From Aurelia coerulea (taxonomy: Eukaryota > Cnidaria > Scyphozoa > Semaeostomeae > Ulmaridae): a stretch of 64,000 nucleotides of DNA. The stretch is taken from assembly GCA_039566865.1 (NCBI GenBank), contig CM076959.1, positions 13,933,501 to 13,997,500 on the forward strand, written 5' to 3'. The first letter of the stretch is position 1. Every line of letters starts with the position of its first letter. Positions 34,621 to 46,392 of this stretch are shown in pieces. Under the pieces are notes generated by a model. The model saw only the letters and a list, made by a program, of their open reading frames with translations. It did not search any database and was not told the DNA's origin. Made by a program: the position numbers and the translations under genes.

Positions 34621-35159
34621 CCGGGTGTCCCAAAACCCAAGTATACGGATTTGGTTGACTCCAGCGATGTGAATTTAGCTTCAATCGATGTCTAATCACT
34701 CTAGAAGATTTCCTCGATAGTTAAGTTGAAGATAGGTACTTCGTTTGTTGGTATTGATGCTTTGAGAGCAGACATATTAATCTTGAAAGCTAAAATTTGC
34801 CTCTTCCGGCAAGCCAGAGCTTTAGCTTTTTGGTTTAAGCAATTTCTTAAGGCACAGCGTATAAATCAACGATAAATAAATCAACGATTTGAACAATATT
34901 AGATCTTGTGTTATTCTGTTCTCCAGAAGTCACTCAGGAACTTACTTAGGCCAAAAGGCCAAAGCTCTGGTTTGCAGGTGGACGCAAATTTGAGCTTTCA
35001 AAATTGATATTTCTGCTCTCAAAGCACCAATACCAATAAACGAGGTATCTTTGTTCAAGTTAACTATCGAGAAACATTTTGAGAGTGATTAGCCATTGAT
35101 TCAAGCTAAATTCATATCACCGGAGTCAACCAAATCTGTATTCTTTTTGGGACACCCGG
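34621..35159. mobile_element. Complete TA-flanked foldback element, parent type of the array
   Basis: Ends CCGGGTGTCCCAAAACCCAA and, inversely, CCGGGTGTCCCAAAAAGAAT, arms about 185 bp, TA at 34619-34620 and 35160-35161. Each arm holds one copy of the unit amplified at 26825-30890 (GATTTGGTTGACTCC, GAATTTAGCTT, CTAATCACTCT). The terminal CCGGGTG and TA fit mariner-like non-autonomous elements. Non-coding. Confidence 0.75.
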
Positions 35160-35161
35160 TA

Positions 35162-35720
35162 TTTTACAGGTCAAGGAGGCAGGTCACTATTATGGCCAAG
35201 GCTTCATAGGACACGAGAGCCGCCATCGCAATGAATTTCGCGTCACGAAGGAGTCACCCTGATGCACCCTGCGCAGTTTTTTAAAGGTGTCTTTAAAGCT
35301 TTTATGTCGCTATATAATAAAGCCACTTGTCTGATGTCAGATATTTATTCAATTGTCTCAAGAGGGAATAGTGTGTGGAGCTCATGAATGTGTAGTATTT
35401 TTTCATATTTTTCGTTTGTTTGATGCAGACAAGCAGCAAACATAAGGTTGCAGAAATGTATCATCACGAACAATAGGACCTTGATTGACTCCCATGATAC
35501 ACACAATAAACTTAACCAGTTCACCAATCCTGAAGCGAGAGGCGTTATATGCTAAGGTCTTTGGGAAAAATGAAACATTCCTTCAAACCTCTGCCTTTGT
35601 GGTGTGCGAAATCCTTCAATTCACAAACATATTTCCACTTATTTGCGCAATGGTGGCTCTCTTACCCTGTACACAAAAGGATTCCTTCGTTCAGCCTGTG
35701 AACCCTTGGCCATAACGGTG
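35162..35720. other. No gene seen
   Basis: Open frames here are short and unconvincing. No repeat structure was found. Confidence 0.4.
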
Positions 35721-35723
35721 GCC

Positions 35724-36035
35724 TGCCACAGTGACCTGCCAAAATTTGACCTGCATGTTACACTAGCCGCTGATTTTAATGATATCATTGAACAGACAAT
35801 ACATAGTGTAATTCGAAAGTGATACATGCAGGTTGATACATCTATTTTGAAAAGCAAAATACATGACCTGCAAAATACATCACCTGCGGTGATCTGCCAC
35901 AGTGACCTGCAAAAATTGGACCTGCATTTTACACCAGCCGCTTATTTTACTGATATCATTGAACAGACAATACATAGTGTAATTCAAAAGTGATACATGC
36001 AGGTTGATACATTTCTTTTGAAAAGCAAAATACAT
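35724..36035. repeat. Tandem duplication of a roughly 155-bp unit
   Basis: Two units share CTGCCACAGTGACCTGC, TTGACCTGCAT, GATATCATTGAACAGACAAT and GTGATACATGCAGGTTGATA in the same order. The copies differ at a modest number of sites. Confidence 0.7.
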
Positions 36036-36224
36036 TTTTCAATGGGCTGTACAAAAAAAGAGTTCATTCTGTTCAGGATAGTGACTGTCACCGTATATGT
36101 AAAATGTAGAATGTAAAGAATAAATTATCAATGATACGGGTTGTTATTATGAGATCTCTTCTAGTAAGAAAAAAAACTGATCTTTATGTGACACAGTAGA
36201 ATGTGTCCTGTTCAGAATAACTAA

Positions 36225-36621
36225 AGATCCGTTCACACCGCTCCATTTTTGTACAAAAAACGGAGAGGAAAACCTCCGTTTATGTGAAAGTGTTCACATT
36301 GATCTGCGCAAAAACGGCACAAAAACGGCGGTTTTCAAAACGCTATAAAAAGGGGATATCCACTAAATATGCACTTGATCAATGTGAACGCACAAAAACG
36401 GAGGTTTTTGAAAATGCTCCAATCTTCAACGATGAATTTCACAACACTGCAAAAATGTATAATGTGAACGCACTAAAACGGATATATTTGGCTCCATATT
36501 TGTAATCATGTAATCAATGTGTTTTGCCTCCGTTTTTGTACAAACACGGAGCAATGTGAACTGGTAGCTTTGATGCATCAAAAATAGTTCATAACAAAAA
36601 CGGAGCAGTGTGAATGGGGCC
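36225..36621. mobile_element. PIF/Harbinger-type MITE (TAA-flanked)
   Basis: Ends AGATCCGTTCACACCGCTCC and, inversely, GGCCCCATTCACACTGCTCC, with TAA at 36222-36224 and 36622-36624. AAAACGGAG/CTCCGTTTT motifs and GTGTGAA/TTCACA repeat through the interior. The 73-codon frame inside is a by-product. Confidence 0.65.
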
Positions 36622-36804
36622 TAAATATCCTCGATAGCAAGTACTTTGAATTAGGCTATTTTAATGGGAAAGGATCGAAGAAGCATTTCATAGTGTGATA
36701 ATGACAATAAAAAGAACAGGGGGTCCAGGGGGTTTCTACGACCGTAGAAAGTGAGGACGATTGGCCCTCCTTTATTCCAAATACACAGAATCACAAAAAC
36801 GTCC

Positions 36805-37305
36805 GTTGTGCTGAGCTCTGACTTTATTGCAGCCAATCAGATGCGTGACAGACTGCCTATAAGATGTGATATTTTTTTGGAAGCAAAACAAACGATTTAA
36901 GTGTGCTGCAAAAGCTAACCAATTGTCTCAGTTGTGCTGAGCTCTGACTTTATTGCAGCCAATCAGATGCGTGGCAGACTGCCTTTAAGATGTGATATTT
37001 CTTTGGAAGCAAAACAAACGATTTAAGTGTGCTGCAAAAGCTAACCAATTGTCTCAGTTGTGCTGAGCTCTGACTTTATTGCAGCCAATCAGATGCGTGG
37101 CAGACTGCCTTTAAGATGTGATATTTCTTTGGAAGCAAAACAAACGATTTAAGTGTGCTGCAAAAGCTAACCAATTGTCTCAGTTGTGCTGAGCTCTGAC
37201 TTTATTGCAGTCAATCAGATGCGTGGCAGACTGCCTTTAAGATGTGATATTTTTTTGGAAGCAAAACAAACGATTTAAGTGTGCTACAAAAGCGGATAAT
37301 AGTCT
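36805..37305. repeat. 126-bp tandem repeat, four units
   Basis: Units begin at 36805, 36931, 37057 and 37183 with GTTGTGCTGAGCTCTGACTT and include CAGCCAATCAGATGCGTG and GGAAGCAAAACAAACGATTT. Copies are almost identical, so the amplification is recent. Confidence 0.85.
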
Positions 37306-37384
37306 CAAACAGCTTTGTCATCAGCTGTTAGGTTGAGGCAAAAGACTTGCCATTTGAAATACAAGCGGGTAAGTCAATAAAAAC

Positions 37385-37880
37385 AATCCCCGTTTGAAAG
37401 ACTCTTTTTCAATTTGGGCTCAACTCCATTCGATATAAAGGAGCTAAGCTTTGGAATGAAATCCCTGTTGAATTAAGAAACTCTCACTCGAAAGCTTCAT
37501 TCAAAACCAAGGTAAAGAACTACTTTTTGTGCCACAATTGCACCCAGTAATTCACACTTTATTATATGTGTCTTTCTGCACCAGTTTCAAATAACATCTA
37601 GAAAAGTCAATTTTCTTTTTTAGATAGGGGGTGTTCCCTCCTCGATTAGCCTGCCTATTGAGGGAGCTCCTCCTTTAAGAAATTCCCCAAATCTCATTAT
37701 GGCTCTTCTTACTTACCTATTTAGTCTGTTTACATTTAGCCCTAAGTACCATCCTGTATTTTCTTCAATGTTATATGTTGTATTTTATTTTAAATTCATC
37801 TTTGTTAATTAGATAAGTAGGTATGTAGAGTTATAAAGTGTATTAGATGGATTTTTAAGATGAAATGAACTGGACTGAAA
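37385..37880 (+). mobile_element. LINE (CR1/L2-like) 3' end
   Basis: A short frame ends the polymerase: FGLNSIRYKGAKLWNEIPVE, then NSHSKASFKTKVKNYF and a stop at 37548-37550. The 3' UTR contains CCTCCTCGATTAGCCTGCCT and GGGAGCTCCTCCTTTAAG, shared with the minus-strand element at 57114-59158, so both belong to one family. Confidence 0.6.
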
Positions 37881-38227
37881 GACTACTGCACCCTAAATAC
37901 ATAAGCAACAATATTTTGCAATACTTGATTGAATAGCCAACATGTTCTATCATTTTTAGAATTTTTCCTAGCTAAAATTTGTCACTCCTTTCAGATTTTA
38001 CAAGAGATTTTCTCGAGAAAGTTGTAGAAATCGTTTTCTTGGTTCTCGAGAAACCGATTGTGCGGAAGGTCAGAAGAATTGTAGGACAAGACATCAAGAA
38101 ACGATGCTAACGAAGACTTTGCCAAAGAAACCCTTATGACGGATCGCTAAATTTTCAATATGCTTTAAACATAATTAAGCTGCTAATGAGGTCAAGAACA
38201 TGCCAAGCTGGTTAAATTTGTTGATGT
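37881..38227. other. No gene seen
   Basis: AT-rich sequence without recognisable features. Confidence 0.35.
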
Positions 38228-38236
38228 GTCAGGGTA

Positions 38237-38529
38237 TGGGTAGTTAGACACTGCTGGTGTGCTTCTATGGAGAAGAGCTGGATAATATGTATCTGCGGGG
38301 ACATTTTTTATAGTATTGCGGAGGAGATATCTGTGGGGGAAATTTTTTATAGTACTGCAGAGGAGATATCTGCGGGGGAAATTTTTATAGTACTGCGGAG
38401 GAGATATCTTTAATTAACATTTTCGTCCTTTCGATATCTCCTCCGCAGTACTACAAAAATTTCCCCCGCAGATACATATCATCCAGCGCTCCTCCATAGA
38501 AGCACACCAGCAGTGTCTAACTACCCATG
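38237..38529. mobile_element. Foldback MITE family F, copy F1
   Basis: Ends TGGGTAGTTAGACACTGCTG and its complement, ending CTAACTACCCATG. A perfect 9-bp duplication GTCAGGGTA is at 38228-38236 and 38530-38538. The left arm carries three tandem copies of a segment with GCGGAGGAGATATC. Non-coding. Confidence 0.7.
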
Positions 38530-38719
38530 GTCAGGGTAAACATCTTTGTGATTTATCCATCTTATTGTGTCAAATCTGCCCAAGCATGAAATAAGCCGAC
38601 GTCAATTTTTGCTATAGGATCGCGGGAAATTTCTGTCTTGTGTGCGTTTTCTGTGCACTTTCTTTATTGCAGTGCCAATCAGCAGAGATAAAATGTTAAT
38701 TAATTGCGTGATGGACTTA

Positions 38720-38835
38720 CGCTCTTTAATTCGCAAAAGGAAGGGCCACGATACCAGCGTCGATCGTCGGATCCGAAGATGCATGCGGTGACGAATGAGT
38801 GAATAAATTTGAAGGCAAAAAACAGGCAGAAACAC
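38720..38835. repeat. Interspersed repeat shared with 47455-47545 (inverted)
   Basis: GGCCACGATACCAGCGTCGA, CGGATCCGAAGATGCATGC and GGTGACGAATGAGTGAATAA recur in inverse orientation at 47455-47545. The element type is not recognised. Confidence 0.5.
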
Positions 38836-38889
38836 CCTCAGGGCGCCTTTAATCGAACAAGTTAGATCCACAAGGCAGAACCTAAGATT

Positions 38890-39112
38890 TACCCTTTCGT
38901 TACAAGCACATAACTTCTCTTAAAAACCATCTTTCGCTTGCACAAGGCGAGAGTTTGCCCGACTAGTTTCGGGGAAACTTATGCGGCTGTGTTTGTCTTG
39001 AATTACTGCGTTGAGAGAATTTCCTTTGTCTGCAGTCGCTAATCGCTTTGAATTGAGGTGTGAATCAAAAGTAACTCATGCTATTGTATTACAAAATCTG
39101 CCCTTGTTATTA
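38890..39112. mobile_element. Family A solo right arm, copy A6
   Basis: From CATAACTTCTCTTAAAAACC to the family end ACAAAATCTGCCCTTGTTAT, very close to the right arm of A5. The left arm is absent. Confidence 0.6.
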
Positions 39113-39124
39113 CAGAGGCTTCGG

Positions 39125-39526
39125 GAGGAGCATGGAACGGGCTAGCCCGGTTAAGCGAGATGAAGGTTTTCACCCGGGGTCAATAGAAGTTACAATGTTT
39201 CGCATGATTTCGATTATATGGCAAGCGGGCTGGCCCGGTTAGCCGAGATCCCGTATGCTGCCTACCGGGCTAGCCCGGCAAAACAGGCTGAGAGTTGCAC
39301 ATTTTTCTCATGTAATCGATTTCTGACCGGGCTAGTCCGGCAAAGCGGGCTGAGAATTCTGCAACGCATGCGCTTTATGAACAGAACACACTATCATGAC
39401 GCCAACTATTTTACAGCCCGGGCTGAATTTCTTCATATAATCGTTTGCATCATCTCAAGCCTCTCAGGAGAGCCAGCCCGCTTAACCGGGCCAGCCCGTT
39501 CCATGTAATCAGGCCCTGAGTTTCCG
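39125..39526. mobile_element. Foldback MITE with GGGCTAGCCCGG repeats
   Basis: The right end CCATGTAATCAGGCCCTGA matches the outer motif of the TAA-flanked MITE at 5606-6064, and CATGGAACGGGCTAGCCCGG at the left is the complement of the sequence just inside the right end. GGGCTAGCCCGG or close variants occur at least five times inside. Confidence 0.55.
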
Positions 39527-39743
39527 GTTTCCAAAGTGCTTTTTCGCTCTACCCCGTCTGTCAGTATTCTATTTGATCTAATGAGCAATGAAGTACTTTA
39601 CAAAAGGAATATCTAAGTAGAAATAGGATCAATGTTTTGTGTGCAAAGGACAAACCTTTTAAAAGACGTCAAAACAAAGCCTCCTTATGTGCATGCAGAC
39701 CAAAATCTGTGAGATTACAAATGAATTATTAAGATCTTCGCCT

Positions 39744-40385
39744 CTCTCTGGAGAATGTGCGTGGAGTAGTTTGTTTGTTGGAGTTCTCGTACTGGTTTGT
39801 AGGTCATCTCGCTCATCAATATGGACACAACGGAAGAAAAAGTTATTTGTTTACGTAGCTTGTACGTCAACCTGCTCATTTATATGGACACATAATGGAA
39901 GGGCAAGTTGTTTTGTTTTGTGACGTACACAAAGATTTTGCCTATAAGAAGGACTTATGTTGATGATATAGTGACTATCGGTTCGAGTAACGGAAGATAT
40001 ACGAAGGTGTGATTGAAGTGTTGTTTCTGGTCTCAAGTTCTCTTTATTTCTGAAATACAAGGACAGCATGGAGAGTAATAGATAGAGTAAGTAGATGAGA
40101 TATAAGTTTCTTTTCTCTGTTGCTAAAAGCACAAAGCCATTGGACCATCTTGACAGAGTGCCTGGTGTCTCTGGAGAATGTTCGTAGAGTAGTTTGTTGA
40201 TGCTCATTTTTGCAATGGTTTATAGGTCATCTTGTTCATTGATAAGGAGCTAATAGAAGGGCAAGTTGTTACTTGGAAAACGTTATTTTGGCCTATAAGA
40301 ATGAAGTCATTTGTTGTTCTAGTAACAATCAGTTCGAGTAACGGAAGAGACACGAACAGACTCTGTGTGAATGAAGTGTCTTTAT
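39744..40385. repeat. Degenerate direct repeat of about 250 bp
   Basis: 39755-40022 and 40168-40383 share CTCTGGAGAATGT-CGT-GAG, GGAAGGGCAAGTTGTT, GCCTATAAGAA and GGTTCGAGTAACGGAAGA. Diverged and non-coding. Confidence 0.5.
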
Positions 40386-40539
40386 ATTTTTCATGCTTCT
40401 TTAAGTGTGGAAATGGTGACGCAGCCATGGCTCTGAACCACAGAAAGGTTTTGCTAGCGTGCGTGCAGACTCGGGCCCATGCAGTCAGGCTAAGTTTTCC
40501 TTGCTAATGTCATAATTGAAGAAGTTATTCTTTTCTTTC

Positions 40540-40778
40540 TTTGTTTCTTCCCAGCATCCGAAGGTAGTTTTAGGACGCTGAGAAGCTAAGCTTATCGAAA
40601 TAGCGTGCTGGCTCTTCCTCTCGATGTAACCACACCTCGTGATTCCTTAAGCCTGGAATTGTAGAGAGTTATGGCGATTCTCCTCACACTTTATAGCAGG
40701 TTCAGCAGGGTGGGGACTCGAACCACCAACCTTCATATTGGTAGTCAAGCGTGCTATCACTGAGCCATCCCCGCATAC
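40540..40778 (-). mobile_element. tRNA-derived SINE
   Basis: The minus strand reads GCGGGGATGGCTCAGTGATA (A-box) and GGTTCGAGTCC (B-box), with a matching acceptor-like GCGGGGA / TCCCCAC. The D-stem (GCTC against GCAC) and the anticodon arm length are wrong, so it is a tRNA-like head rather than a functional tRNA. The body continues toward 40540. A mirrored A-box on the plus strand at 40779-40800 forms a hairpin with it. Confidence 0.5.
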
Positions 40779-40948
40779 AATCGGCTCAGTGGTAGCACGC
40801 GTAAAGAAGTTTCAGATCTTTTTATAAGAAACCTGGGAGAATTTTGGCTTATGTTGGTTCAGCAACTGGTTTCTGAATTTCAGGGTTATGAAGAACGCAA
40901 GGAGCTCCAAGAATCTCGTTATTTTCACTTGATAAAATGAGGAAGGTT

Positions 40949-41342
40949 TACGAAGAAGGATATATCTAAACTTCTGCCTCGTGCATTTCATTTGTTTGCT
41001 TCTGAAGCTGAGCAGTAAGTGTTTTAATTACACCAAAAAACAAGAACTGAATCGCCTGTCAATCCACTTCTGAACCAAATCAATAAAATGCCCGAGACAG
41101 AAGTTTGATATTTCTTTTTCTTTGGATATATGCTCATGATTACTCTTAGAAACCATTTCTGGAATGCTTAATGAGTCAGCTAGCTACCTGGGCTTCAGAG
41201 CAATTCTTGGGCCTTGTAATGTTTTTGTTTATGATTTGATCAACCAGGCATATAATTCCCTTTGTCTGATATCGCTAATCGCTTTGTATTTGAGGGTCAA
41301 CAAAAAGTAGCGGATCCTATTGCAACATTATCTGTCCTCGTT
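40949..41342. mobile_element. Family A, diverged subfamily, copy A4 (left arm lost)
   Basis: Starts in the centre (GAAGAAGGATATATCTAAAC; AGTAAGTGTTTTAATTACAC) and runs to the subfamily end AAAAAGTAGCGGATCCTATT plus GCAACATTATCTGTCCTCG. Same end type as A2. Confidence 0.6.
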
Positions 41343-41406
41343 GATTGCACGTGCATGGCATGCTCGTTGGAACAGACCCTTTAATGTGCTTGTTGCTGTC
41401 GTTATG

Positions 41407-42002
41407 AACAAGGGCAGATTTTGTAATACAATAGCAAAGTTGCGTTTGATTGACACCTCAATTCAAAGCGATTAGCGACTGCAGACAAAGGAAATTCTCT
41501 CAACCAGTAATTTAAAGCCGCAAAAGTTTCCCCGAAACTAGTAGGGCAAACTCTCGCCTTGTGCAAGTGAAAGGTGGTTTTTAAGAGAAGTTACGCGTAT
41601 ATAACGAAAAAAGAAGGGTAAATCTAAAGTTCTGTCTTGCGGATTTTGTTTATTTGATTCAGGAGCTGTTTCGTAATCGTTTCCTTTAAGCCCTAAATAT
41701 GTGAGAATTACAATGCCTTCTGCTGGGCTTCTGAATCAAATAAATAAAATCCGCCAGACAGAACTTTAGACTTAGACTTACCCTTCTTCTTTCGTTATAA
41801 GCACATAACTTCTCTTAAAAACCACCTTTCGCTTGCACAAGGCGAGAGTTTGCCCTACTAGTTTCGGGGAAACTTTTGCGGCTTTGTTTGTTTTGAATTA
41901 CTGGTTGAGAGAATTGCCTATGTCTGCAGTCGCTAATCGCTTTGAATTGGGATGTCAATCAAATACAACTGTTGCTATTGTATTACAAAATCTGCCCTTG
42001 TT
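41407..42002. mobile_element. Family A, complete copy A5, 9-bp target duplication
   Basis: 596 bp, ends AACAAGGGCAGATTTTGTAA and its complement, arms of over 250 bp, and a perfect duplication GTCGTTATG at 41398-41406 and 42003-42011. Long inverted ends plus a 9-bp duplication fit non-autonomous Mutator-like elements. The frame at 41833-42081 runs out of the arm and is not a gene. It is the best reference copy of the family in this window. Confidence 0.8.
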
Positions 42003-42011
42003 GTCGTTATG

Positions 42012-42988
42012 TGTAGAGAACAAGGAGTACTTAGATAGGAGTATGGTGATTTGCGTTTGGGAAACTAAGGAGGGCAAATGAGGTAAGTCCAAGAAAAATA
42101 TTAATTGGTGGATTGTTTTTTTCTAGAGCGACGAAAAGAAGTGCTTGCTTATATGAATTTCCAGAATTCGCTGCATGAATAACGTCATTAATCACCTGCA
42201 AGAAAGATTATAAAATTGAGGGACACAAACTGCGGTGAGTAGATAGCACACTAAAGTCAGTCTCAAATTAAATGTCAGGCAAGCTTTGTGACAACGCAGA
42301 ATTCGCCATGCAAAACATGCCAGTTATTGTCATTTGCTGATATTTTCACGTGAAATCTAGTGCGAGAGCTATAATTTGCCTTGCTGCATATCAGAGGAAG
42401 ACTAGAGTAACGAAGAAAGTTGAACTGGGGTGAATAGAACACAGACTAATTTGTTGCTCTATATTTTGAAAAGTTCACAATATGAACTTTGCATATAATT
42501 TTTCCGTTCGATATGTGCTCATGTATTCTCCAAACAGCGCCGTTCCGCATGTACAAAGGGTGAAATAGCCATTCTGGTTGAAGGGCATCTTTTGTGGCTT
42601 TGTTGTGTTTATGCTTGCAGTGTGGTTAGTCGGCTATTGAATTTTCCATACCAAATAGGATAAGATGGTGCATGTTTGCATTCGCAAAGAGTGAGTCAGC
42701 TATCACGCTTCAGAAAAGTTATCTCCTTTACTTATATTTCTTCACTAATCAGCCGAAGACCCCTTTTAAGGCACATTCTCGTGGCTGTGATTGGCTACAA
42801 AAGAATAATTACCAAGCTTTTATGCTCTTGGATCATACTTTGTTTCGATTATAAAGGGACTCAGATCGTTATCATCTTTGTGAATTTCAGTATACAGCGA
42901 AATTAGTGAAGCTTGTCGAATTCTTTTCTTTTTGATTGTATTGTTTGCCCAATCAGCGCCACGACAGTGTGCCTTTAATTGTCACCTC
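42012..42988. other. No gene seen
   Basis: No convincing exon, RNA or repeat end was found. Confidence 0.4.
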
Positions 42989-42996
42989 CAATCACT

Positions 42997-43504
42997 AGCA
43001 TAGGCTCCAAATCTTTAAAAAGGTTGATGTTTAAAATTATGCCATCTTTATTTGTTTGGACTGAATGGCTTCAAAGAAACTTCAGCTGTTTTACTATAAT
43101 TCTACCGCTGGACTTTTCACATATCTTCAATATCATTCGAATCATACATGCAGCATATTTCTTGACTCATTTGAGGATTTGACGTCATCAAATTTGTAAA
43201 TCATAAACCAGAAGAGTTACAGACTTTTGCTTGACACCATATTGTTGACATCCATGAACTATGGCTTGCTTGAAAATTATTTCATGTTTCGTCAAGAATT
43301 TTAAAAATCACGATTTGTTGTAAAAAAATTTCTTGAATTCTTAAAAAAGAAGAAGAACACTCTAAGTCTAAAGATAATGAAGATTTCAGAAATTTCAATG
43401 GTAGAATTATAGCGAAACAGCTGAATTTTCTTTGAAGCCATTCAATTAATGGAAATAAATAATAGAATTTTACACCAACCTTTTCAAAGATTGGAACCAA
43501 TGCT
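42997..43504. mobile_element. Family D, copy D2 (older)
   Basis: Ends AGCATAGGCTCCAAATC and inversely AGCATTGGTTCCAATC. The flanking 9-mers CCAATCACT and CAATTCACT agree at seven positions. Includes TGACGTCA at 43180-43187 and arms with TCTTTAAAAAGGTTG. It is more diverged than D1, D4 and D5. Confidence 0.6.
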
Positions 43505-43809
43505 CAATTCACTTTATACTGGCATATCTGTTAGAAGCAATTATTGTCAGAAGCATTGTTAGAAGCTGTTAGAAGCATATCTGTCAAAAGCATTATTGTC
43601 AGAAACAACATATTTTAGCATTGCAAATTCCGACTCTGTTTCGTCCAGCAAAATCATTCAAGAAGTCGCTTCGTCAGTTGATAAAATGTTGAAATTTTGC
43701 GATCTCATACAGTTCTACGAAATTTCTTACTATCTCATACATCGTGTATTTAAGATATTTAAGCCTTGTGTCATCATTGCAATATCTGCCATTAACAAAA
43801 GTATTCGAC

Positions 43810-44140
43810 AATTTGTCCCTTTAGCCAACGTATTTTTCAAATATTTGTAAATTAAAAAATTTTCTATCAATTTCGAGCCTTCAGTAAGAAAGTTCAACAA
43901 TCTCATATATCATGTGCTTAAATTGTGTCACTGTTGTAAGATATACCCTTGCTTTGGCTCTAGCACCCAGTGTAGCCCTTGCTGTGTCCAAAATACATTC
44001 CACAATTGGTCCCTTTAGCTAAGGCAATTTTCAAATAGTTTTTGTAAACTTAAGAATGATTTTTTTTATCAACTTTGAGCCTTCGCCGAAGAAGTTCTAC
44101 AACCTTATCTAAAGACTTAAGCCTTGTGTGATAATTTCAT
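43810..44140. repeat. Degenerate tandem repeat, about 195-bp spacing
   Basis: Two units share CCCTTTAGC, ATTTTTCAAATA, TATCAA-TT-GAGCCTTC and GAAGTTC-ACAA-CT; a third relative lies at 46625-46740. Non-coding. Confidence 0.5.
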
Positions 44141-44756
44141 GTCAATGACAGCTTGTAGAAATGATTTTCTATTGTGATGACCAAACTCTGTCACATATTC
44201 ACATATGGCATGCTTTAACAATCATTCATACAGGAAAATCCTTCCTTACCACTGTTTCTCTGCTGTTAGGATTCCGCATCTTAAATCATTAATGCATAAA
44301 ATTGAAGGAAACAAGGTATGTGTCTTGAGAATGTTTTAGATAAATCAATGCAAATTACTCCCACACCTTTGTTGGAACATAGCAATAATTGACTTTCTGC
44401 GCTGCTTGCATTTCTTGAAATTCAACGTTTTATGCTTTCATGAGAGAATCTGTGTGTTACAGCAGATGTGTCCATGTTATAAAGAGAAATATTCCTGCAA
44501 TGACTGCGATAGATGTGCAGTGTTCCAACATAGATGTGGGAGTGATTTTCACTATCTTCTGAAAGCATAAGCCTTATTATCTCCAATTTGCGCATTAGTA
44601 ATCAAATATATAGTATTCTAGCAGCAGAAGATCAGTGGTACAGAAAATATTTTTAGTTTGAAGCACTTTACTAGCATTCCATTTGTGCCAATGCGTGGTT
44701 GAGGTAAATCATTACAAACAGAAGAACAAGTCTACCAGCTGTCATTCGTATGAAAT

Positions 44757-45137
44757 TACCACATGTATTTATTTTTTTATAAGAAACAGCTTATAAGGAA
44801 CAATTTTGCCGAAAGTTAAGAAACAACCCTACCTTAATTTAAAAAGGTAAGAAACTTTAGTAATTTGCAGTTTTAATTTTCCCAGCTCACTTAGAATGTT
44901 TTGATACTGTACAGTTATAGCAACTGTTTGGACATTATTTTAAGTGCAAATTATGCTGTTTAATTGTTTTAAGATCTTACTAAGTAATTTGGGAGCCCTC
45001 TTGACAAAGCTAAATTAACTCTACAATTCTGCAATTGAAAATATAAGAAACACGTGAGAAACTTTTGGTAGCTAAATGGCTCAAGAATTTAAGAAACTGC
45101 CTACCAGCCCTGGACCTTACTTTCTTACAAAAAATAC
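44757..45137. mobile_element. GTAAGAAAC-end foldback element
   Basis: The left CACATGTATTTATTTTTTTA plus TAAGAAAC and the right TTACAAAAAATACGTG are inverted relatives. TAC follows and precedes the ends, in keeping with a TA target. AAGAAAC recurs several times inside. Same family as 54171-54421. The stretch 44141-44756 shows nothing. Confidence 0.5.
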
Positions 45138-45420
45138 GTGTACCACACAAGGCTAAGGCAATGTGTCCATACAAGTAAGCTGCCTAGAATAGATATGATC
45201 ATTGAATTTGATGTGATCAACCATTCCACTAAGATTTCTTTTTCGTTACGCATGAAAAATTGCTTTGCGACAGGCAAACATACAATTCCACAAAGACCAG
45301 GGACGGATTATGACGGCTTTGTTTTTACTGCCTGTGATGTTTCATGATTGTATGATCACAAAAGGTTTTTACAACAATTTTCTTCATTCATGTGTCCAGT
45401 TTAATAATCAACCAATCACT

Positions 45421-46392
45421 CAGTGGCGTCGTGGGAGCATAATTTTAGGGGGGGCCGAGGGTCAGAATTTTCCGACAAAGAGACATTTTTCCGACAAAAA
45501 TCAAGCAGGAATATAACGTACAAAAAGTGGCAAAATGTCTCAGAACTTTTGTCATATAAAAGTTCCATAATAGCGAAGAATTTTTCAAAGGGACACAGCA
45601 GTCCTGTTAAAAGGCGATTCTTGTTGGAGGTGAGGCTGTTGCCGAGACGTGATTGGTGTTGGAGGTGAGGCTGAAGCTAGATGAGCAATGAGGGAGGAAA
45701 ACTGGGAGTCCGGGGGCTTGCCCCCGGGAAAATTTGCTGTGACCACGCCCTTTAGATCGTTGCAAAACAACCCTATTTTGAAGAATCTACTATTTGTTTT
45801 TCATGGGAAATTTCAAAAATAGATCGTTTTCAAATTTTAGATAACAACGTGATAGCTTGATATAAATCTTCATTTCTATAAGCATCCGTTTACAGAAACT
45901 GAAAGTAACATTTATTAAGTATGAAACGTGCAAAATAGATTGTAAATGTATCGTTTTTAGTCACCAAAATGTAGGTAAAACGACCGAATTTTCGGGGAAA
46001 AAAGTCCAAGACAAGAATGTTTTGACTGAAAGCATTTGTCTGAAATTTATTCGTCCGAAACTTTTTGCGCCTAATGTGTCTATTTTTCCAATAGAAAGCT
46101 GAAAGCACACTTTTCTTTCGATTGAAAAAGGAATTTTTTGCCGAAAAACGAACGAAGGACCTAGTTTTTTGCCGAAAAACCTACTTTTTCGTAAAAAACT
46201 ACGTTTTTACGATCGAAAAAGTGATATTTCGTGCATACATTTCGATTGCCATAAAGTAGCTATGTAAGGAAAATGGATTAATTCAATTTTTTCGATTTTT
46301 CCGACAAGAATGGAAAACTGACGAATTTTCCGACAACATTTTCACAGGGGGGGCCATGGCCCCCCCTGGCCCCCCCGGCCACGACGCCACTG
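45421..46392. mobile_element. hAT-type non-autonomous element
   Basis: Ends CAGTGGCGTCGTGG and CCACGACGCCACTG. A perfect 8-bp duplication CAATCACT is at 45413-45420 and 46393-46400. Eight-bp duplications and CAGTGGCG-type ends are typical of hAT elements. The interior has G- and C-rich tracts just inside each end (GGGGGGGCC, GGCCCCCCC) and no transposase. Confidence 0.8.

Noticed and set aside
36805..37305. CRISPR-like array
   Set aside because: Direct tandem repeat without spacers, in a eukaryotic genome.
37310..37345. Hammerhead-like CTGATGA on the minus strand
   Set aside because: No GAAA at the required place after a helix II, so the core is incomplete.
40703..40778. tRNA gene on the minus strand
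   Set aside because: A- and B-boxes are present, but the D-stem does not pair and the anticodon arm has the wrong length; called a SINE head instead.
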